Origin: Eutrophocola sp963925675
Lineage (GTDB): Bacteria > Pseudomonadota > Gammaproteobacteria > Pseudomonadales > Pseudohongiellaceae
DNA: 64,000 nucleotides
Assembly: GCA_963925675.1 (NCBI GenBank)
Contig: CAWUSW010000005.1
Location: 49,775 to 113,774, forward strand
Direction of reading: 5' to 3'
The position numbers were made by a program, and so were the translations under genes. The notes under the pieces are model-generated. The model was not told the DNA's origin. It worked only from the letters and a program-made list of their open reading frames with translations, and ran no database searches. Shown here piece by piece: positions 24,358 through 33,552 of the stretch. Positions within the stretch are counted from its first letter, which is position 1, and the number at the start of each line of letters is the position of its first letter.

Positions 24358-25068
24358 TTACTGTCGGCTCCAGAATCGGTGGCCGTTTTCAGCAAGCCAG
24401 TTACGTAATTCCTGAAATTTAGGACAAACACTTGCAACGGTATTCCAGAATTTCTTTGAATGGTTCATATGCCGTAAATGACTGCATTCATGGACTATCA
24501 GATAGTTGATGACTTCACGAGGTGCCATCATTGTCAGCCAGTTGTACTGGATTGTGCCATTCTGGCAGCAGTGACCCCACTTGGTTTTTGTTTTTCGAAA
24601 TACCACTTCCTTGAGTTTATGGTGTACACCTAACTCCCTGGCAACCTTATAGGACTCTACTGTCATGTATTCGCGAGCCTTATCCTTGAGCCAGGTGTTA
24701 AACAGCTTTTCAAGGCGCTCGGGGGTGTTCTTGCGTGTATAAATGAAAAGAAAATCCCGTGTCACCCGGACTTCTTGCTGTGGACTGATCAGTACAACGA
24801 TTGTTCGAGGTCTGCCCAGAAAGGTGATCTCGCGGCCTTCGGCAATAACCAATCGTTGTCGGAAATGAAGCTTTTGCCGATCAAGTTCAGTGAGAATCCA
24901 GTCTTTTTTATCAAAAACAAACTCATGAATCCACTTGGTGGAGGCATATCGCGGTGATCTAACCTCTACATTCCCACTTTTTACATAAATAACCAAAGAT
25001 TTACGTTTTGAGCGAATAATCTCAAAATTAAAAGGGAAGGTGGGTTTTAGATTGCAAATATCAGGCAT
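24358..25068 (-). CDS. ygjP: YgjP-type M48-like metallohydrolase (DUF45)
   Basis: 236 residues. The metal site is HECSHLRHMNHSKKFW near residue 200, with a third His after HMN. The N-terminal part carries RSKRKSLVIYVKSGNVEVRSP, and the central FRKTKTKWGHCC matches the typical R-K-x-K-x-x-W-G-x-C segment. Family members are zinc-dependent; the E. coli protein has been reported as a UTP-directed pyrophosphatase, though the fold is protease-like. Its start overlaps the end of the DUF3820 gene by eight bases, so the two are co-transcribed. Confidence 0.88.
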   Translation of the reverse strand: MPDICNLKPTFPFNFEIIRSKRKSLVIYVKSGNVEVRSPRYASTKWIHEFVFDKKDWILTELDRQKLHFRQRLVIAEGREITFLGRPRTIVVLISPQQEVRVTRDFLFIYTRKNTPERLEKLFNTWLKDKAREYMTVESYKVARELGVHHKLKEVVFRKTKTKWGHCCQNGTIQYNWLTMMAPREVINYLIVHECSHLRHMNHSKKFWNTVASVCPKFQELRNWLAENGHRFWSRQ

Positions 25069-25288
25069 TTCTTAAAGATTTAACCAGGCCGGTGCTGCCA
25101 CTTATCTCAATTTCTAGAGCTAATTGTAGTAATTTCCCAATTTCTCCGCTTGGAAAGCCTTTTCTCTGAAACCAGAGAAGGTAGGCTTCAGGGAGATCTA
25201 TTATCATCTTGCCCTGATATTTGCCAAAAGGCATTGGCGTTTCCAGCAGTTGGATTAATAGATATTTGTCAGCTTTGGCATCTTGCAT
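25061..25288 (-). CDS. DUF3820 family small protein
   Basis: 75 residues. The core MPFGKYQGKMIIDLPEAYLLWF is the family signature (MPFGKYKG, then LP and YLxWF). The C-terminus is a helix ending in ALEIEI. Distant relatives include a quorum-regulated virulence protein of Pseudomonas and exonuclease-associated domains, but the function is not known. It overlaps the YgjP gene by eight bases and leads that two-gene unit. Confidence 0.85.
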   Translation of the reverse strand: MQDAKADKYLLIQLLETPMPFGKYQGKMIIDLPEAYLLWFQRKGFPSGEIGKLLQLALEIEISGSTGLVKSLRNA

Positions 25289-25781
25289 GAAAAATTACGC
25301 GATTCCATCTATAAAAGTGGGATATTTTGATAGTTTAAAAGGGTATAAATTAAAAATTGTGGGAATATATTTGATAAAAATGACTAAAAATAAATCGAGA
25401 TTTGAGAAGGTCGATTGCGTCTTAATTACCAGGCCCAGAGTAGACGTGATTATCACGCTCTGCATATTTCTGTAGTCCACGTTGTCTGTACTCTGCATAT
25501 TGACGATACTTTGATCCAGTAACGAATAGTATGCGAAAGGGAAATGCTGCTCAATAAAATGCAGCCAACTGACTGAGTTATTTTCAATTTAAAGGATTAA
25601 TTCACTACGAAGCGGTAAGCTCTGGTGGAATATATTAAACGTTCACCAGAACTGTACGCGGTGAAAATCAAAAACTCACCTGCAGTCCGGGACAGGTGTT
25701 CAACAACATGGGGCATGTTGTCGAACACTCACCCTGGCATTGTGCCGCTATATATTGCGACTGTGTTTTGCCCGGGCAGAA
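25289..25781. other. 490-base intergenic stretch with a long hairpin
   Basis: Between the starts of the DUF3820 unit and the end of leuA. No credible gene is present. CTCTGCATATT occurs twice around 25458-25502. A 14-bp interrupted palindrome at 25696-25728 is listed separately. The remainder is AT-rich and featureless to my eye. Confidence 0.5.
25696..25728. promoter_or_regulatory. strong hairpin downstream of leuA
   Basis: GTGTTC-A-ACAACATG is followed by the loop GGG and the complement CATGTTGT-C-GAACAC, giving 14 paired bases with a single mismatch. No T-run follows on either strand, so it may act as a transcript-stabilising 3' hairpin of leuA or as an operator rather than an intrinsic terminator. 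Confidence 0.45.
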
Positions 25782-27452
25782 TCAGGCTGCATTCTGCCGA
25801 CGTGCATGAAGTACCTGGCTGACAGCATTGAGCAAGGCGTTGACTGAAGAGGTGACGATATCTTCATCAATCGCTATTCCAGTAAAGCGCATGCCTTCGT
25901 ACCTCACTTGCAGATAAGTTACTGCATCGGCATTGGCGCTTTGGCTGAGCGCATGTTCGCCGTACTCGAGTATTTGCAGGCTCATGTCGAAGGTGCTTTC
26001 CATGGCATCTACAAAACCTTCCAGCATGCCGGAACCTTGTCCCTTGATGACAAAGGCCTCGCCATCAAGTTCAATCACGCCAGAAATGGTTTCATGTTCG
26101 GCTTTTTCAATAGAGAAACTTTTTAACAGCAAAGGCGAGGGCGGATTGAGGTATTGCCGTTGAAACAATTCCCAGATCTGATCCGGGGCAATTTCCTGAC
26201 CGGATTCTTCGGCTGCTTGCTGGACCACGCGGCTGAATTCAATTTGCAACCAGCGTGGCAACTGGAAGCCATACTTGGATTCCATCACATAGGCGACGCC
26301 GCCTTTGCCTGACTGACTGTTTACCCGAATCACATCCTGATAAGTCTGCCCCACGTCTCTAGGGTCAATAGGCAGATAGGCAATATCCCAGGTGTCTCCT
26401 TCCTTGTAGATATCCAGACACTTTTTAATGGCATCCTGATGGCTGCCAGAAAATGCCGTAAAAACCAGACTCCCGGCATAGGGATGGCGCGGATGAACAT
26501 CAATTTGTGTGCACTCCTTCACCACAGAAATAATTTGATCCATGTTGCTGAAATCAAGTTTTGAGTCTACCCCCTGGCTATACATATTCATGCCCATCAC
26601 CATAATGTCCAGATTGCCGGTGCGCTCGCCATTACCCATCAAGGTACCTTCTACCCGATCAGCGCCAGCCATCAGTCCAAGTTCAGAAGCGGCCACGCCG
26701 CAACCGCGGTCATTATGGGTATGCAGACTGAGGATGATGGAATCGCGATTTTTTACATGACGGCAGAACCACTCGATCTGATCTGCATAGATATTAGGCG
26801 TCGCCATTTCGACAGTAGAAGGCAGGTTGATGATCACTTTGCGTTCTGGAGTAGGCTGCCAAACTTCATTGACGGCATCACAAACCTCAACGGCAAATTC
26901 CATTTCCGTACCGGTAAAGCTTTCCGGTGAATACTGAAAATACCAGTCTGTTTCCGGTGCTTTTTTTGCACAGTCGAGCACGCTTTTAGCACCATTCACT
27001 GCAATATCAATAATGCCGGCCTTGTCCAGTTTGAACACTTGATCACGTTGTACAGTCGAGGTGGAATTGTACATATGGATAATGGCCTGCTTTGCCCCTT
27101 TCAGAGATTCATAGGTACGCTCGATTAATTGAGGTCTGGCCTGAGTCAGCACCTGGATGGTCACGTCTTCAGGAATCTTGTCCTCCTCGATCAGCCAGCG
27201 TACAAAATCGTAGTCAGGCTGGGATGCTGCAGGAAAGCCAATTTCTATTTCCTTGAAACCCACGTCAACCAGCAGGGCATACATCTTCCGTTTCTGTGAG
27301 ACTGACATGGGCTCGATCAGAGCTTGATTGCCGTCACGCAGATCCACGCTACACCAGGTAGGTGCCTGGGTGATTACCTTGTCCGGCCAGGTGCGGTCGG
27401 TCAAAGCAACGGGAGTGAATGCCTTGTACTTGCTGTGGTTGTATCTGTTCAC
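25782..27452 (-). CDS. leuA: 2-isopropylmalate synthase
   Basis: 556 residues, the length of the longer LeuA type found in Pseudomonas and actinobacteria. The catalytic TIM barrel begins PTWCSVDLRDGNQALIEP. It contains GFPAASQPDYDF and the metal-binding LHTHNDRGCGVAASELG. The C-terminal leucine-binding regulatory domain covers about residues 440-550. The enzyme condenses acetyl-CoA with 2-oxoisovalerate at the first step of leucine synthesis and is normally inhibited by leucine. It is divergent from an Lrp-type regulator, with a 227-base AT-rich region between, so control by that regulator is plausible. Confidence 0.97.
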   Translation of the reverse strand: MNRYNHSKYKAFTPVALTDRTWPDKVITQAPTWCSVDLRDGNQALIEPMSVSQKRKMYALLVDVGFKEIEIGFPAASQPDYDFVRWLIEEDKIPEDVTIQVLTQARPQLIERTYESLKGAKQAIIHMYNSTSTVQRDQVFKLDKAGIIDIAVNGAKSVLDCAKKAPETDWYFQYSPESFTGTEMEFAVEVCDAVNEVWQPTPERKVIINLPSTVEMATPNIYADQIEWFCRHVKNRDSIILSLHTHNDRGCGVAASELGLMAGADRVEGTLMGNGERTGNLDIMVMGMNMYSQGVDSKLDFSNMDQIISVVKECTQIDVHPRHPYAGSLVFTAFSGSHQDAIKKCLDIYKEGDTWDIAYLPIDPRDVGQTYQDVIRVNSQSGKGGVAYVMESKYGFQLPRWLQIEFSRVVQQAAEESGQEIAPDQIWELFQRQYLNPPSPLLLKSFSIEKAEHETISGVIELDGEAFVIKGQGSGMLEGFVDAMESTFDMSLQILEYGEHALSQSANADAVTYLQVRYEGMRFTGIAIDEDIVTSSVNALLNAVSQVLHARRQNAA

Positions 27453-27679
27453 CTGTTACCTCTGTGTTTAATTGGGACTTACTTTGTTTACTTGCGGGGG
27501 CTGTCCTTCTGGACGTGCATTTCAGTTTCAAGACGGCGTAGTGTACAGGATTCTCGAAGGTGAATAATTGCTAATATCGCCAATATATTCAAATAAATAG
27601 TTATAAATGCTAATTATATTAAAAAATATGATATAAAATGCCAATTAACACGTGTAATGTAAATTGAAGGGTTAAGGTC
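27453..27679. promoter_or_regulatory. divergent AT-rich promoter region between leuA and an Lrp-type gene
   Basis: The half nearest the regulator is very AT-rich (27560-27650), with repeated AATAT and TATAAAAT-like words that suit Lrp binding and a −10 box for the regulator gene. No exact operator can be named. Shared control of leuA and the regulator is an inference from the layout. Confidence 0.4.
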
Positions 27680-28156
27680 ATGCAGCTGGACAGGACTGAC
27701 AAGCGAATACTCGGGGAATTGCAGATCAATGGCAGAATCAGTAACCAGGAACTGGCTGACAAGGTTGGCCTTTCTCCTTCACCTTGTCTGCGCCGGGTAA
27801 AACAACTTGAAGATGAGGGGATTATTGAAGGTTATGCTGCGCTGGTAAATGCCTCAAAGCTGGGTCTGAAAATGATGGCGCTGATACAGATTCGTATGGA
27901 TCGACACACGCCAGAGCGCTTCGAAGAGTTCGAACTTACTATCAAGGATTACCCTCAGGTACTGGAGTGCATTCTGATTACCGGGCAAACAGCAGATTAT
28001 CAGGTAAAGGTAATTGTTAGAGATATGGAGGAATATCAGGATTTTCTACTGAATAAAATTACGCCCTTGCCTGGCGTCTCCGATGTTCATTCCAGCTTCA
28101 TTTTACGGCAAGTTATTAAGACTACAGCCTTGCCTATCGATGACACACATGACTAA
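27680..28156 (+). CDS. Lrp/AsnC family transcriptional regulator
   Basis: 158 residues. The N-terminal winged helix has LDRTDKRILGELQINGR and the recognition helix LADKVGLSPSPCLRRVKQLEDEG. The C-terminal ligand-binding RAM domain follows, with ALIQIRMDRHTPERFEEFE and a CILITGQTADYQVKVIVRD strand pair. The wording is close to E. coli Lrp, and it sits head-to-head with leuA. It probably senses leucine or another amino acid and controls leuA. Confidence 0.92.
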   Translation: MQLDRTDKRILGELQINGRISNQELADKVGLSPSPCLRRVKQLEDEGIIEGYAALVNASKLGLKMMALIQIRMDRHTPERFEEFELTIKDYPQVLECILITGQTADYQVKVIVRDMEEYQDFLLNKITPLPGVSDVHSSFILRQVIKTTALPIDDTHD

Positions 28157-28243
28157 CTGAAAAAACAGGGTTTCTTGTTCATGCAGATGCGGCTTGCTTG
28201 CTGTAAAATCATGCGTCCCAACACCGTAAACAGGTACTGATCA

Positions 28244-28690
28244 GTGGCGAGTATTTTCACGAAAATTTATAACAGGGAAATCCCCGGATATTTTGTCTGG
28301 GATGATGAGCATTGTTTTTCCATCATGACTATTCAGCCGATCCGTCAGGGACATTTATTGGTTATTCCAAAGCAGGAAGTTAATCACTGGGATGATGTGC
28401 CTGAAGATACAGCCATGCATATGATGGTCGTGTGTCAGAAAATTGCCAAGGCAATAAAGGCGGTGATTCCCTGTCGTCGAATTGGTGTTTCTATAGTGGG
28501 CCTTGAAGTACCGCATACGCATATTCATCTTATCCCCATTGATGATTTTGGCGACCTGGATTTCAAGAATGCCAAAGCAATGTCAGAGGAACTTCTTTCT
28601 GCAAGTGCTACGAATATTCGTGAAGTGTTGGTCGCCAATGGCTGTCAGGAAGCCAGTTTTGATGAGCCTTTAAAACCTTCTAAAGAATAG
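28244..28690 (+). CDS. HIT family nucleotide-binding protein
   Basis: 148 residues from a GTG with AGGT upstream. The histidine triad HTHIHLIP near residue 96 is complete, and the N-terminal IFTKIYNREIPGYFVW and the GHLLVIPKQEVNHW segment match HIT hydrolases. These split nucleoside phosphoramidates or dinucleotides in the cytosol. The exact substrate is unknown. cmoA starts 13 bases downstream, and cmoB follows, so the three form an operon. Confidence 0.92.
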   Translation: MASIFTKIYNREIPGYFVWDDEHCFSIMTIQPIRQGHLLVIPKQEVNHWDDVPEDTAMHMMVVCQKIAKAIKAVIPCRRIGVSIVGLEVPHTHIHLIPIDDFGDLDFKNAKAMSEELLSASATNIREVLVANGCQEASFDEPLKPSKE

Positions 28691-28703
28691 GAAGACAAAA
28701 CAC

Positions 28704-29438
28704 TTGTCAGCCAGAGATACGCTTTTTGCCAGCGGCTTACCGATTGAAGATTTTGTCTTCGATGAAAAAGTTGTCGCTGTTTTTCCCGATATGATTAATC
28801 GGTCGGTTCCCGGCTATAGCACCATAATCGCCATGATCGGCACCTTGTCAGCAGAGTATGCGCAGCCTGACAGTGTTTGTTATGACCTGGGCTGTTCTTT
28901 GGGTGCTGCCAGCTTGTCTATGCGCCACAATATCCAGGCTGAGGGATGTTCTATTGTGGCGGTGGATAACTCAATTGCCATGGTTGAAGGCTGTCAGGAA
29001 GCTCTTGTGCGTGACAGCGCAATTATTCCGGTGGAGGTGCGCTGCGAAGATATTCTCGACACGCAAATTAGTCAGGCATCCATCGTGGTGATGAATTTTA
29101 CTCTGCAGTTTGTTGAACCCGGGGTCAGGGATGCCTTGGTCAAGAAGGTCTATCAGGGCTTGTTGCCAGGCGGTATGTTGATTCTGTCGGAGAAAATCCG
29201 CTTTGAGGATCCTGCCCTGAACGAGCTGTTTATTGATATGTACCATCGTTTTAAGGAGCAGCAGGGCTACTCAAAACTGGAAATCAGCCGCAAGCGTGCA
29301 GCACTTGAAAAAGTACTGATTCCAGAGACGAAAGCTGAACATGTGAGCAGACTGGTGGGAGCCGGCTTTCAAACCCACGAAATCTGGTTCCAGTGTTTCA
29401 ATTTTGCGTCTATGGTTGCAGTTAAAGCTTTGCAGTAA
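28704..29438 (+). CDS. cmoA: carboxy-SAM synthase
   Basis: 244 residues from a TTG start. FDEKVVAVFPDMINRSVPGY is the CmoA opening, and CYDLGCSLGAASLSMR is its SAM site. CmoA converts SAM and prephenate into carboxy-SAM, which CmoB then uses. cmoB follows after 47 bases, the usual order. Confidence 0.96.
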   Translation: MSARDTLFASGLPIEDFVFDEKVVAVFPDMINRSVPGYSTIIAMIGTLSAEYAQPDSVCYDLGCSLGAASLSMRHNIQAEGCSIVAVDNSIAMVEGCQEALVRDSAIIPVEVRCEDILDTQISQASIVVMNFTLQFVEPGVRDALVKKVYQGLLPGGMLILSEKIRFEDPALNELFIDMYHRFKEQQGYSKLEISRKRAALEKVLIPETKAEHVSRLVGAGFQTHEIWFQCFNFASMVAVKALQ

Positions 29439-29485
29439 AACGCTTGCTGTGAAAATAATAGCTGTAAAAAATCTTAAGGGTCGTT

Positions 29486-30457
29486 GTGGATTACTCTGAA
29501 TTAGTCACTTTTCTTGACAGCAAACTTGATAACAAAAACTTTTCACGGATTATTGAAAAGCTGCCGAAAGATTTTTTGCAGGCATTTAATCACGGGGATT
29601 TTCCTGGCTGGGTCGAAGCGCTCGATGCCTTGCCCGATTTAACGCCTGATTCCTGGGATTTACAGGATGGGGTGCGTATTGGCTCGGCCTCCCAATGTAA
29701 TGATGAACAGAGGCAGAAATTAAAAGATACCTTGTTAAAAATCCATCCCTGGCGCAAAGGCCCCTTTGAATTATTCGGTCTGCAGATGAATACCGAGTGG
29801 CGTTCAGACTGGAAGTGGGATCGCCTGAAAGAGCAAATATCACCCCTGGAGAATCGCACTGTTCTGGATGTAGGTTGCGGCAATGGTTATCACTGCTGGC
29901 GCATGGCGGGGGCCGGGGCCCGTTTCGTTCTGGGGGTAGATTCTCACTTGTTATTCACCATGCAGTACTGGGCTATTCGACATTTTCTAAAAATACCCCC
30001 GGTTTTTGTCGCGCCCCTGGCATTGGAAGATCTACCCTCTGAATTAAAGGCATTTGATAGTGTTTTTTCCATGGGAGTTCTTTATCACCGCCGCTCACCT
30101 TTCGATCACCTTTACGGACTTAAGGACTGCCTGAGACCCGGGGGGGAACTGGTGCTTGAAACACTGGTCATTGAAGGGGAGAAGGGGATGACTCTGGTGC
30201 CGCAGGGGCGTTATGCCAGAATGCCCAATGTCTGGTTTCTGCCTTCCTGCGATACCCTGCATGAATGGCTGGAAAAGGCGGGTTTTAAAAACATCCGCCT
30301 GATCAATGTTGGCTATACCAGCCCTGAAGAGCAGCGCACAACTGACTGGATGACCTTCGAATCACTGCCTGAAGCACTTGACCTGAAAAACCCCTCAGTT
30401 ACTATAGAAGGCTATCCGGCACCTATGCGGGCAATATTGGTGGCAGAAAAGCCATAA
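29486..30457 (+). CDS. cmoB: tRNA U34 carboxymethyltransferase
   Basis: 323 residues from a GTG preceded by AAGGG. HPWRKGPFELFGLQMNTEWRS and VLDVGCGNGYHCWRMAGAGA are CmoB signatures, as is FSMGVLYHRRSPFDHL. Using carboxy-SAM made by CmoA it forms 5-carboxymethoxyuridine at the wobble position of several tRNAs, widening decoding. It is the third gene of the HIT-cmoA-cmoB unit. Confidence 0.96.
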   Translation: MDYSELVTFLDSKLDNKNFSRIIEKLPKDFLQAFNHGDFPGWVEALDALPDLTPDSWDLQDGVRIGSASQCNDEQRQKLKDTLLKIHPWRKGPFELFGLQMNTEWRSDWKWDRLKEQISPLENRTVLDVGCGNGYHCWRMAGAGARFVLGVDSHLLFTMQYWAIRHFLKIPPVFVAPLALEDLPSELKAFDSVFSMGVLYHRRSPFDHLYGLKDCLRPGGELVLETLVIEGEKGMTLVPQGRYARMPNVWFLPSCDTLHEWLEKAGFKNIRLINVGYTSPEEQRTTDWMTFESLPEALDLKNPSVTIEGYPAPMRAILVAEKP

Positions 30458-30659
30458 AAAGGAAATTATCCCTGTTTTCTTGATCCGTTTTCCTCTACAA
30501 TTTTGCACTTTTAATACACAATTAATACACAATTGATCAAAGCGGACTGTTCGGCTTAAAACGCTGAATTGCCTTTCAGAGCTTTACTATCATATTTGTC
30601 TGAACCGTACTGGTCAGTATTAATTGTTAAAACAATGATTAAGGAAACAAAAAGCTATT

Positions 30660-31625
30660 ATGGCCAGACCGCTGCGTATCGAATTTCCCAACGCCTATTA
30701 CCATGTCAGCAATAGAGGTGAAGAGGGGGCCAGGATTTTTCCTGGTGCCAGGTATTACGAGTCCTTCCTGAACGGTATAAATGAAGCTGCAACCAGGCTG
30801 AATGTCGAAATACTTAGCTATTGTTTGCTGGCCAATGAATACAACCTGTTGATTAAAACCCCGGAAGGCAATCTCAGCAGATTCATGCGTCAGGTAGATG
30901 GCCTTTACACCCAGCACTATCAGAAACTGAAAAATGAAGGGGGCTCTGTATTCAAGGCCCGTTATAAATCGGTTCTATTGCAGCCGGAAAAATACCTTCT
31001 GGGCGTATCTCGTTATATCCATAATTTGCCAAAGAAAGCCAAAACAAAGCCAGAAGCTTATAGCTGGTCCTCGCTGGGGGCTTATGTGAACAAGGCTAAA
31101 AACCCCCGGTGGCTGAATCGTGACGAAGTCCTCTCCCAGATGCCAGCCGGCGCCAGACCCAATGCCCGTTATGGAGCTTATGTGGCGGAAGGTGTTGATG
31201 CAGAACTGGCACATTTTTACGGTAAGCTTAACCTGCTTTCCATTCTTGGTGATGAGCGCTTCAAAAAACGCGCGCAGGCAAAATTGTCACCGGGAACGGC
31301 GCGGGGAAAATCCAAAGGACCTCAAGCCAGATTACGTCCATCGGTCAAAACAGTTGTTACAGCAGTTGCCTCACAATTCAAGGTGAGTGAAAAAAGCATT
31401 TATCGATCTGCACGTGGCCCGGGTTCCAAAAATTTGCCACGCTGGGTTGCTATGTATCTGTGTCAGGAACTCTCCGGCGTAACGCTCCAGGATATTGCCA
31501 AACGTTTTGGCTTAAAACGTTATGGCACTGTTTCTACCACTATTGGAAAGCTCAAGCAGGAGTTTATTGTTTCACCGAAAAGCTTCACTGCTGTTATAAA
31601 GCTACGTAAACAACTGGCTCCCTGA
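30660..31625 (+). CDS. RAYT-like (Y1/REP-associated) transposase relative with lost HUH motif and DnaA-like C-terminus
   Basis: 321 residues. The N-terminal 125 match the transposase IS200-like/RAYT family throughout: MARPLRIEFPNAYYHVSNRG, then TPEGNLSRFMRQVDGLYTQ and FKARYKSVLL. Where active members read NHYHLLI, this one has NEYNLLI (residues 59-65), so both metal-binding His of the HUH motif are gone. The usual Y-x-x-x-N-P is Y-I-H-N-L-P at 119-124: the Tyr stays but the Asn is shifted. The C-terminal domain (about 226-303) looks like the DnaA DNA-binding domain, with SGVTLQDIAKRFGLKRYGTV. It is probably a DNA-binding protein unable to cut DNA. It stands alone between cmoB and the secretion ATPase. 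Confidence 0.85.
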   Translation: MARPLRIEFPNAYYHVSNRGEEGARIFPGARYYESFLNGINEAATRLNVEILSYCLLANEYNLLIKTPEGNLSRFMRQVDGLYTQHYQKLKNEGGSVFKARYKSVLLQPEKYLLGVSRYIHNLPKKAKTKPEAYSWSSLGAYVNKAKNPRWLNRDEVLSQMPAGARPNARYGAYVAEGVDAELAHFYGKLNLLSILGDERFKKRAQAKLSPGTARGKSKGPQARLRPSVKTVVTAVASQFKVSEKSIYRSARGPGSKNLPRWVAMYLCQELSGVTLQDIAKRFGLKRYGTVSTTIGKLKQEFIVSPKSFTAVIKLRKQLAP

Positions 31626-31680
31626 CTTTCCCAAGCCCCAATTAACGCTTGTTTTTCCTTTAATGGGCTTTACACTCCGG

Positions 31681-31720
31681 TTTGAGTCCGTGAGTCCGTG
31701 AGTCCCTGAGTCCCTGTCAG
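31681..31720. repeat. 9-base tandem repeat (TGAGTCCG/TGAGTCCC)
   Basis: GAGTCCGT GAGTCCGT GAGTCCCT GAGTCCCT runs in near-perfect tandem just before the ATPase gene. Four units of eight to nine bases are visible. No spacer pattern exists, so it is not a CRISPR. It may vary in copy number between strains. Confidence 0.75.
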
Positions 31721-31733
31721 GGTCTGGAAAAAA

Positions 31734-33515
31734 ATGAGCGTTGCTAAAGAAACAAAGAAACTTGATCGCCCCCTGGAACTTGGGGCTTTTATGCGTGAAC
31801 TGGAAAAAGCCGGCCGTATCAACAAGGATCAGCTTGATACGCTTTCATCCCGCCGCCGCACTCCGGCACAACAAAAAGCCCATTTATTGGCCTTTATTGC
31901 AGAGCAGAATCTTGACGATCAGAAAAATCCTGGCCAAAAATTAAACCTGGAATCTCTGACCCGATTTCTGGCGGAACTGTCGAAACAGGATTATTTCCAC
32001 ATAGACCCCTTGAGTATTGATGCGGCGAAAGTGACTCAGGCAATGTCATATGCTTTTACCCAGCGTCATAAGATTATGGCGGTTGCAGTCACAAGTGATG
32101 AGATTGTTATTGCCAGTGCCGAGCCGCATGTTTGCTCCTGGGAAGTGGATCTTGAACATGTGTTAAGAAAGCCCATCAAGCGGGTCGTCGCAAATCCGCT
32201 TGAATTACAGCGCATGACAGAAGAGCTCTATCGACTGGCGGCGTCCATTGATTTGGCAACAACTGGTGGTAACTCTTCATCAGTGGGTATTACCAATCTG
32301 GAACAAATGCTGGAACTGGGTACGCTGAAGGATCCCGAGGCCAACGATCAGCATGTGGTAAGGATTGTTGACTGGTTGCTGCAATATGCCTTCGAGCAGC
32401 GCGCCAGTGATATTCATATAGAGCCTCGCCGTGAAGTGGGCAATGTGCGTTTCCGCATCGACGGAGTGTTGTACACGGTTTACCAGATTCCAATGCAGGT
32501 GATGAACGCAGTTACCAGCCGTTTGAAAATTCTGGGTCGTATGAATGTAGCGGAAAAACGTAAACCACAAGATGGCCGTCTGAAAACAAAAAGCCCCGAG
32601 GGCAATGAAATTGAATTACGCCTGTCCACTTTGCCAACAGCTTTTGGCGAAAAAATGGTCATGCGAATCTTCGACCCTGATGTATTGCTGCGATCATTTG
32701 GCGAACTGGGTTTTGATGATCAGGACCTGGAAAGCTGGCGGGAAATGATCTCGAAGAAAAACGGTATCATTTTGATTACCGGGCCAACGGGAAGCGGAAA
32801 AACTACCACACTGTATTCGACACTTAAAACACTGGCGACCAAGGAAGTTAATGTTTGTACCATTGAAGATCCTATTGAAATGGTGGAATCCAGTTTTAAT
32901 CAAATGCAGGTTCAGGAAAATATCGACCTTAATTTTGCCGGTGGTGTTAAAGCATTACTCAGGCAGGACCCCGACATCATTATGATTGGCGAGATAAGAA
33001 ATCTGGAAACCGCTGATATGGCAATTCAGGCCGCGCTGACCGGACATCTGGTGTTATCTTCCTTGCATACCAATGATGCGCCGACGGCGATAACACGTTT
33101 GCTCGAGCTGGGTGTCCCTTCGTATCTGGTGAGGGCTACTCTGGTGGGTGTTGTCGCACAGCGCCTGGTTAGAACTTTATGTCCTCATTGCAAGCAAGCT
33201 ACTGATCCGGATGCCGAGGTCTGGAATGCGATGGTTAAACCCTGGACTCTGCCATTGCCGACGCAGGTATATACACCTGTTGGCTGCCAGGAATGCCGTG
33301 AAACAGGATTCAAGGGGCGCCAGGGTATTTATGAGGTAATGCCTTTTTCTGAAGCCTTACAGGAATATGCTGAAGATAAGGGGGATCTGCCCCGATTAAG
33401 GAGACATGCCTATAAAGAAGGCATGCGGAGTCTGCGCCTTAGCGGGGCCTTAAAGGTCGCTGCCGGACTTACTACTATTAATGAAGTTTTACGTGTTGCG
33501 CCAGAGAGCCGCTAG
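31734..33515 (+). CDS. GspE/PilB-type secretion or pilus assembly ATPase
   Basis: 593 residues. An N-terminal GspE-like domain (about 60-175) is followed by the motor. Walker A is GPTGSGKTTT (about residue 350), the Asp and His boxes follow, and Walker B is RQDPDIIMIGEIRN. A C-terminal zinc site has CPHC and CQEC pairs. Such hexamers power type IV pilus or type II secretion assembly at the inner membrane. No platform protein, pilin or peptidase gene lies beside it, so its machine is encoded elsewhere. waaF follows after 37 bases. Confidence 0.9.
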   Translation: MSVAKETKKLDRPLELGAFMRELEKAGRINKDQLDTLSSRRRTPAQQKAHLLAFIAEQNLDDQKNPGQKLNLESLTRFLAELSKQDYFHIDPLSIDAAKVTQAMSYAFTQRHKIMAVAVTSDEIVIASAEPHVCSWEVDLEHVLRKPIKRVVANPLELQRMTEELYRLAASIDLATTGGNSSSVGITNLEQMLELGTLKDPEANDQHVVRIVDWLLQYAFEQRASDIHIEPRREVGNVRFRIDGVLYTVYQIPMQVMNAVTSRLKILGRMNVAEKRKPQDGRLKTKSPEGNEIELRLSTLPTAFGEKMVMRIFDPDVLLRSFGELGFDDQDLESWREMISKKNGIILITGPTGSGKTTTLYSTLKTLATKEVNVCTIEDPIEMVESSFNQMQVQENIDLNFAGGVKALLRQDPDIIMIGEIRNLETADMAIQAALTGHLVLSSLHTNDAPTAITRLLELGVPSYLVRATLVGVVAQRLVRTLCPHCKQATDPDAEVWNAMVKPWTLPLPTQVYTPVGCQECRETGFKGRQGIYEVMPFSEALQEYAEDKGDLPRLRRHAYKEGMRSLRLSGALKVAAGLTTINEVLRVAPESR

Positions 33516-33552
33516 GTTTGATTAGACAAAGCTGGTGCAAGGGGCAGGAAGG

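Noticed and set aside
25221..25475. + strand frame of 84 codons overlapping DUF3820
   Set aside because: Antisense to a recognised gene over its first part and AT-rich nonsense after it.
31681..31720. GAGTCCGT/GAGTCCCT tandem units considered as a CRISPR array
   Set aside because: Units are eight to nine bases with no spacers and no cas genes are in the window.
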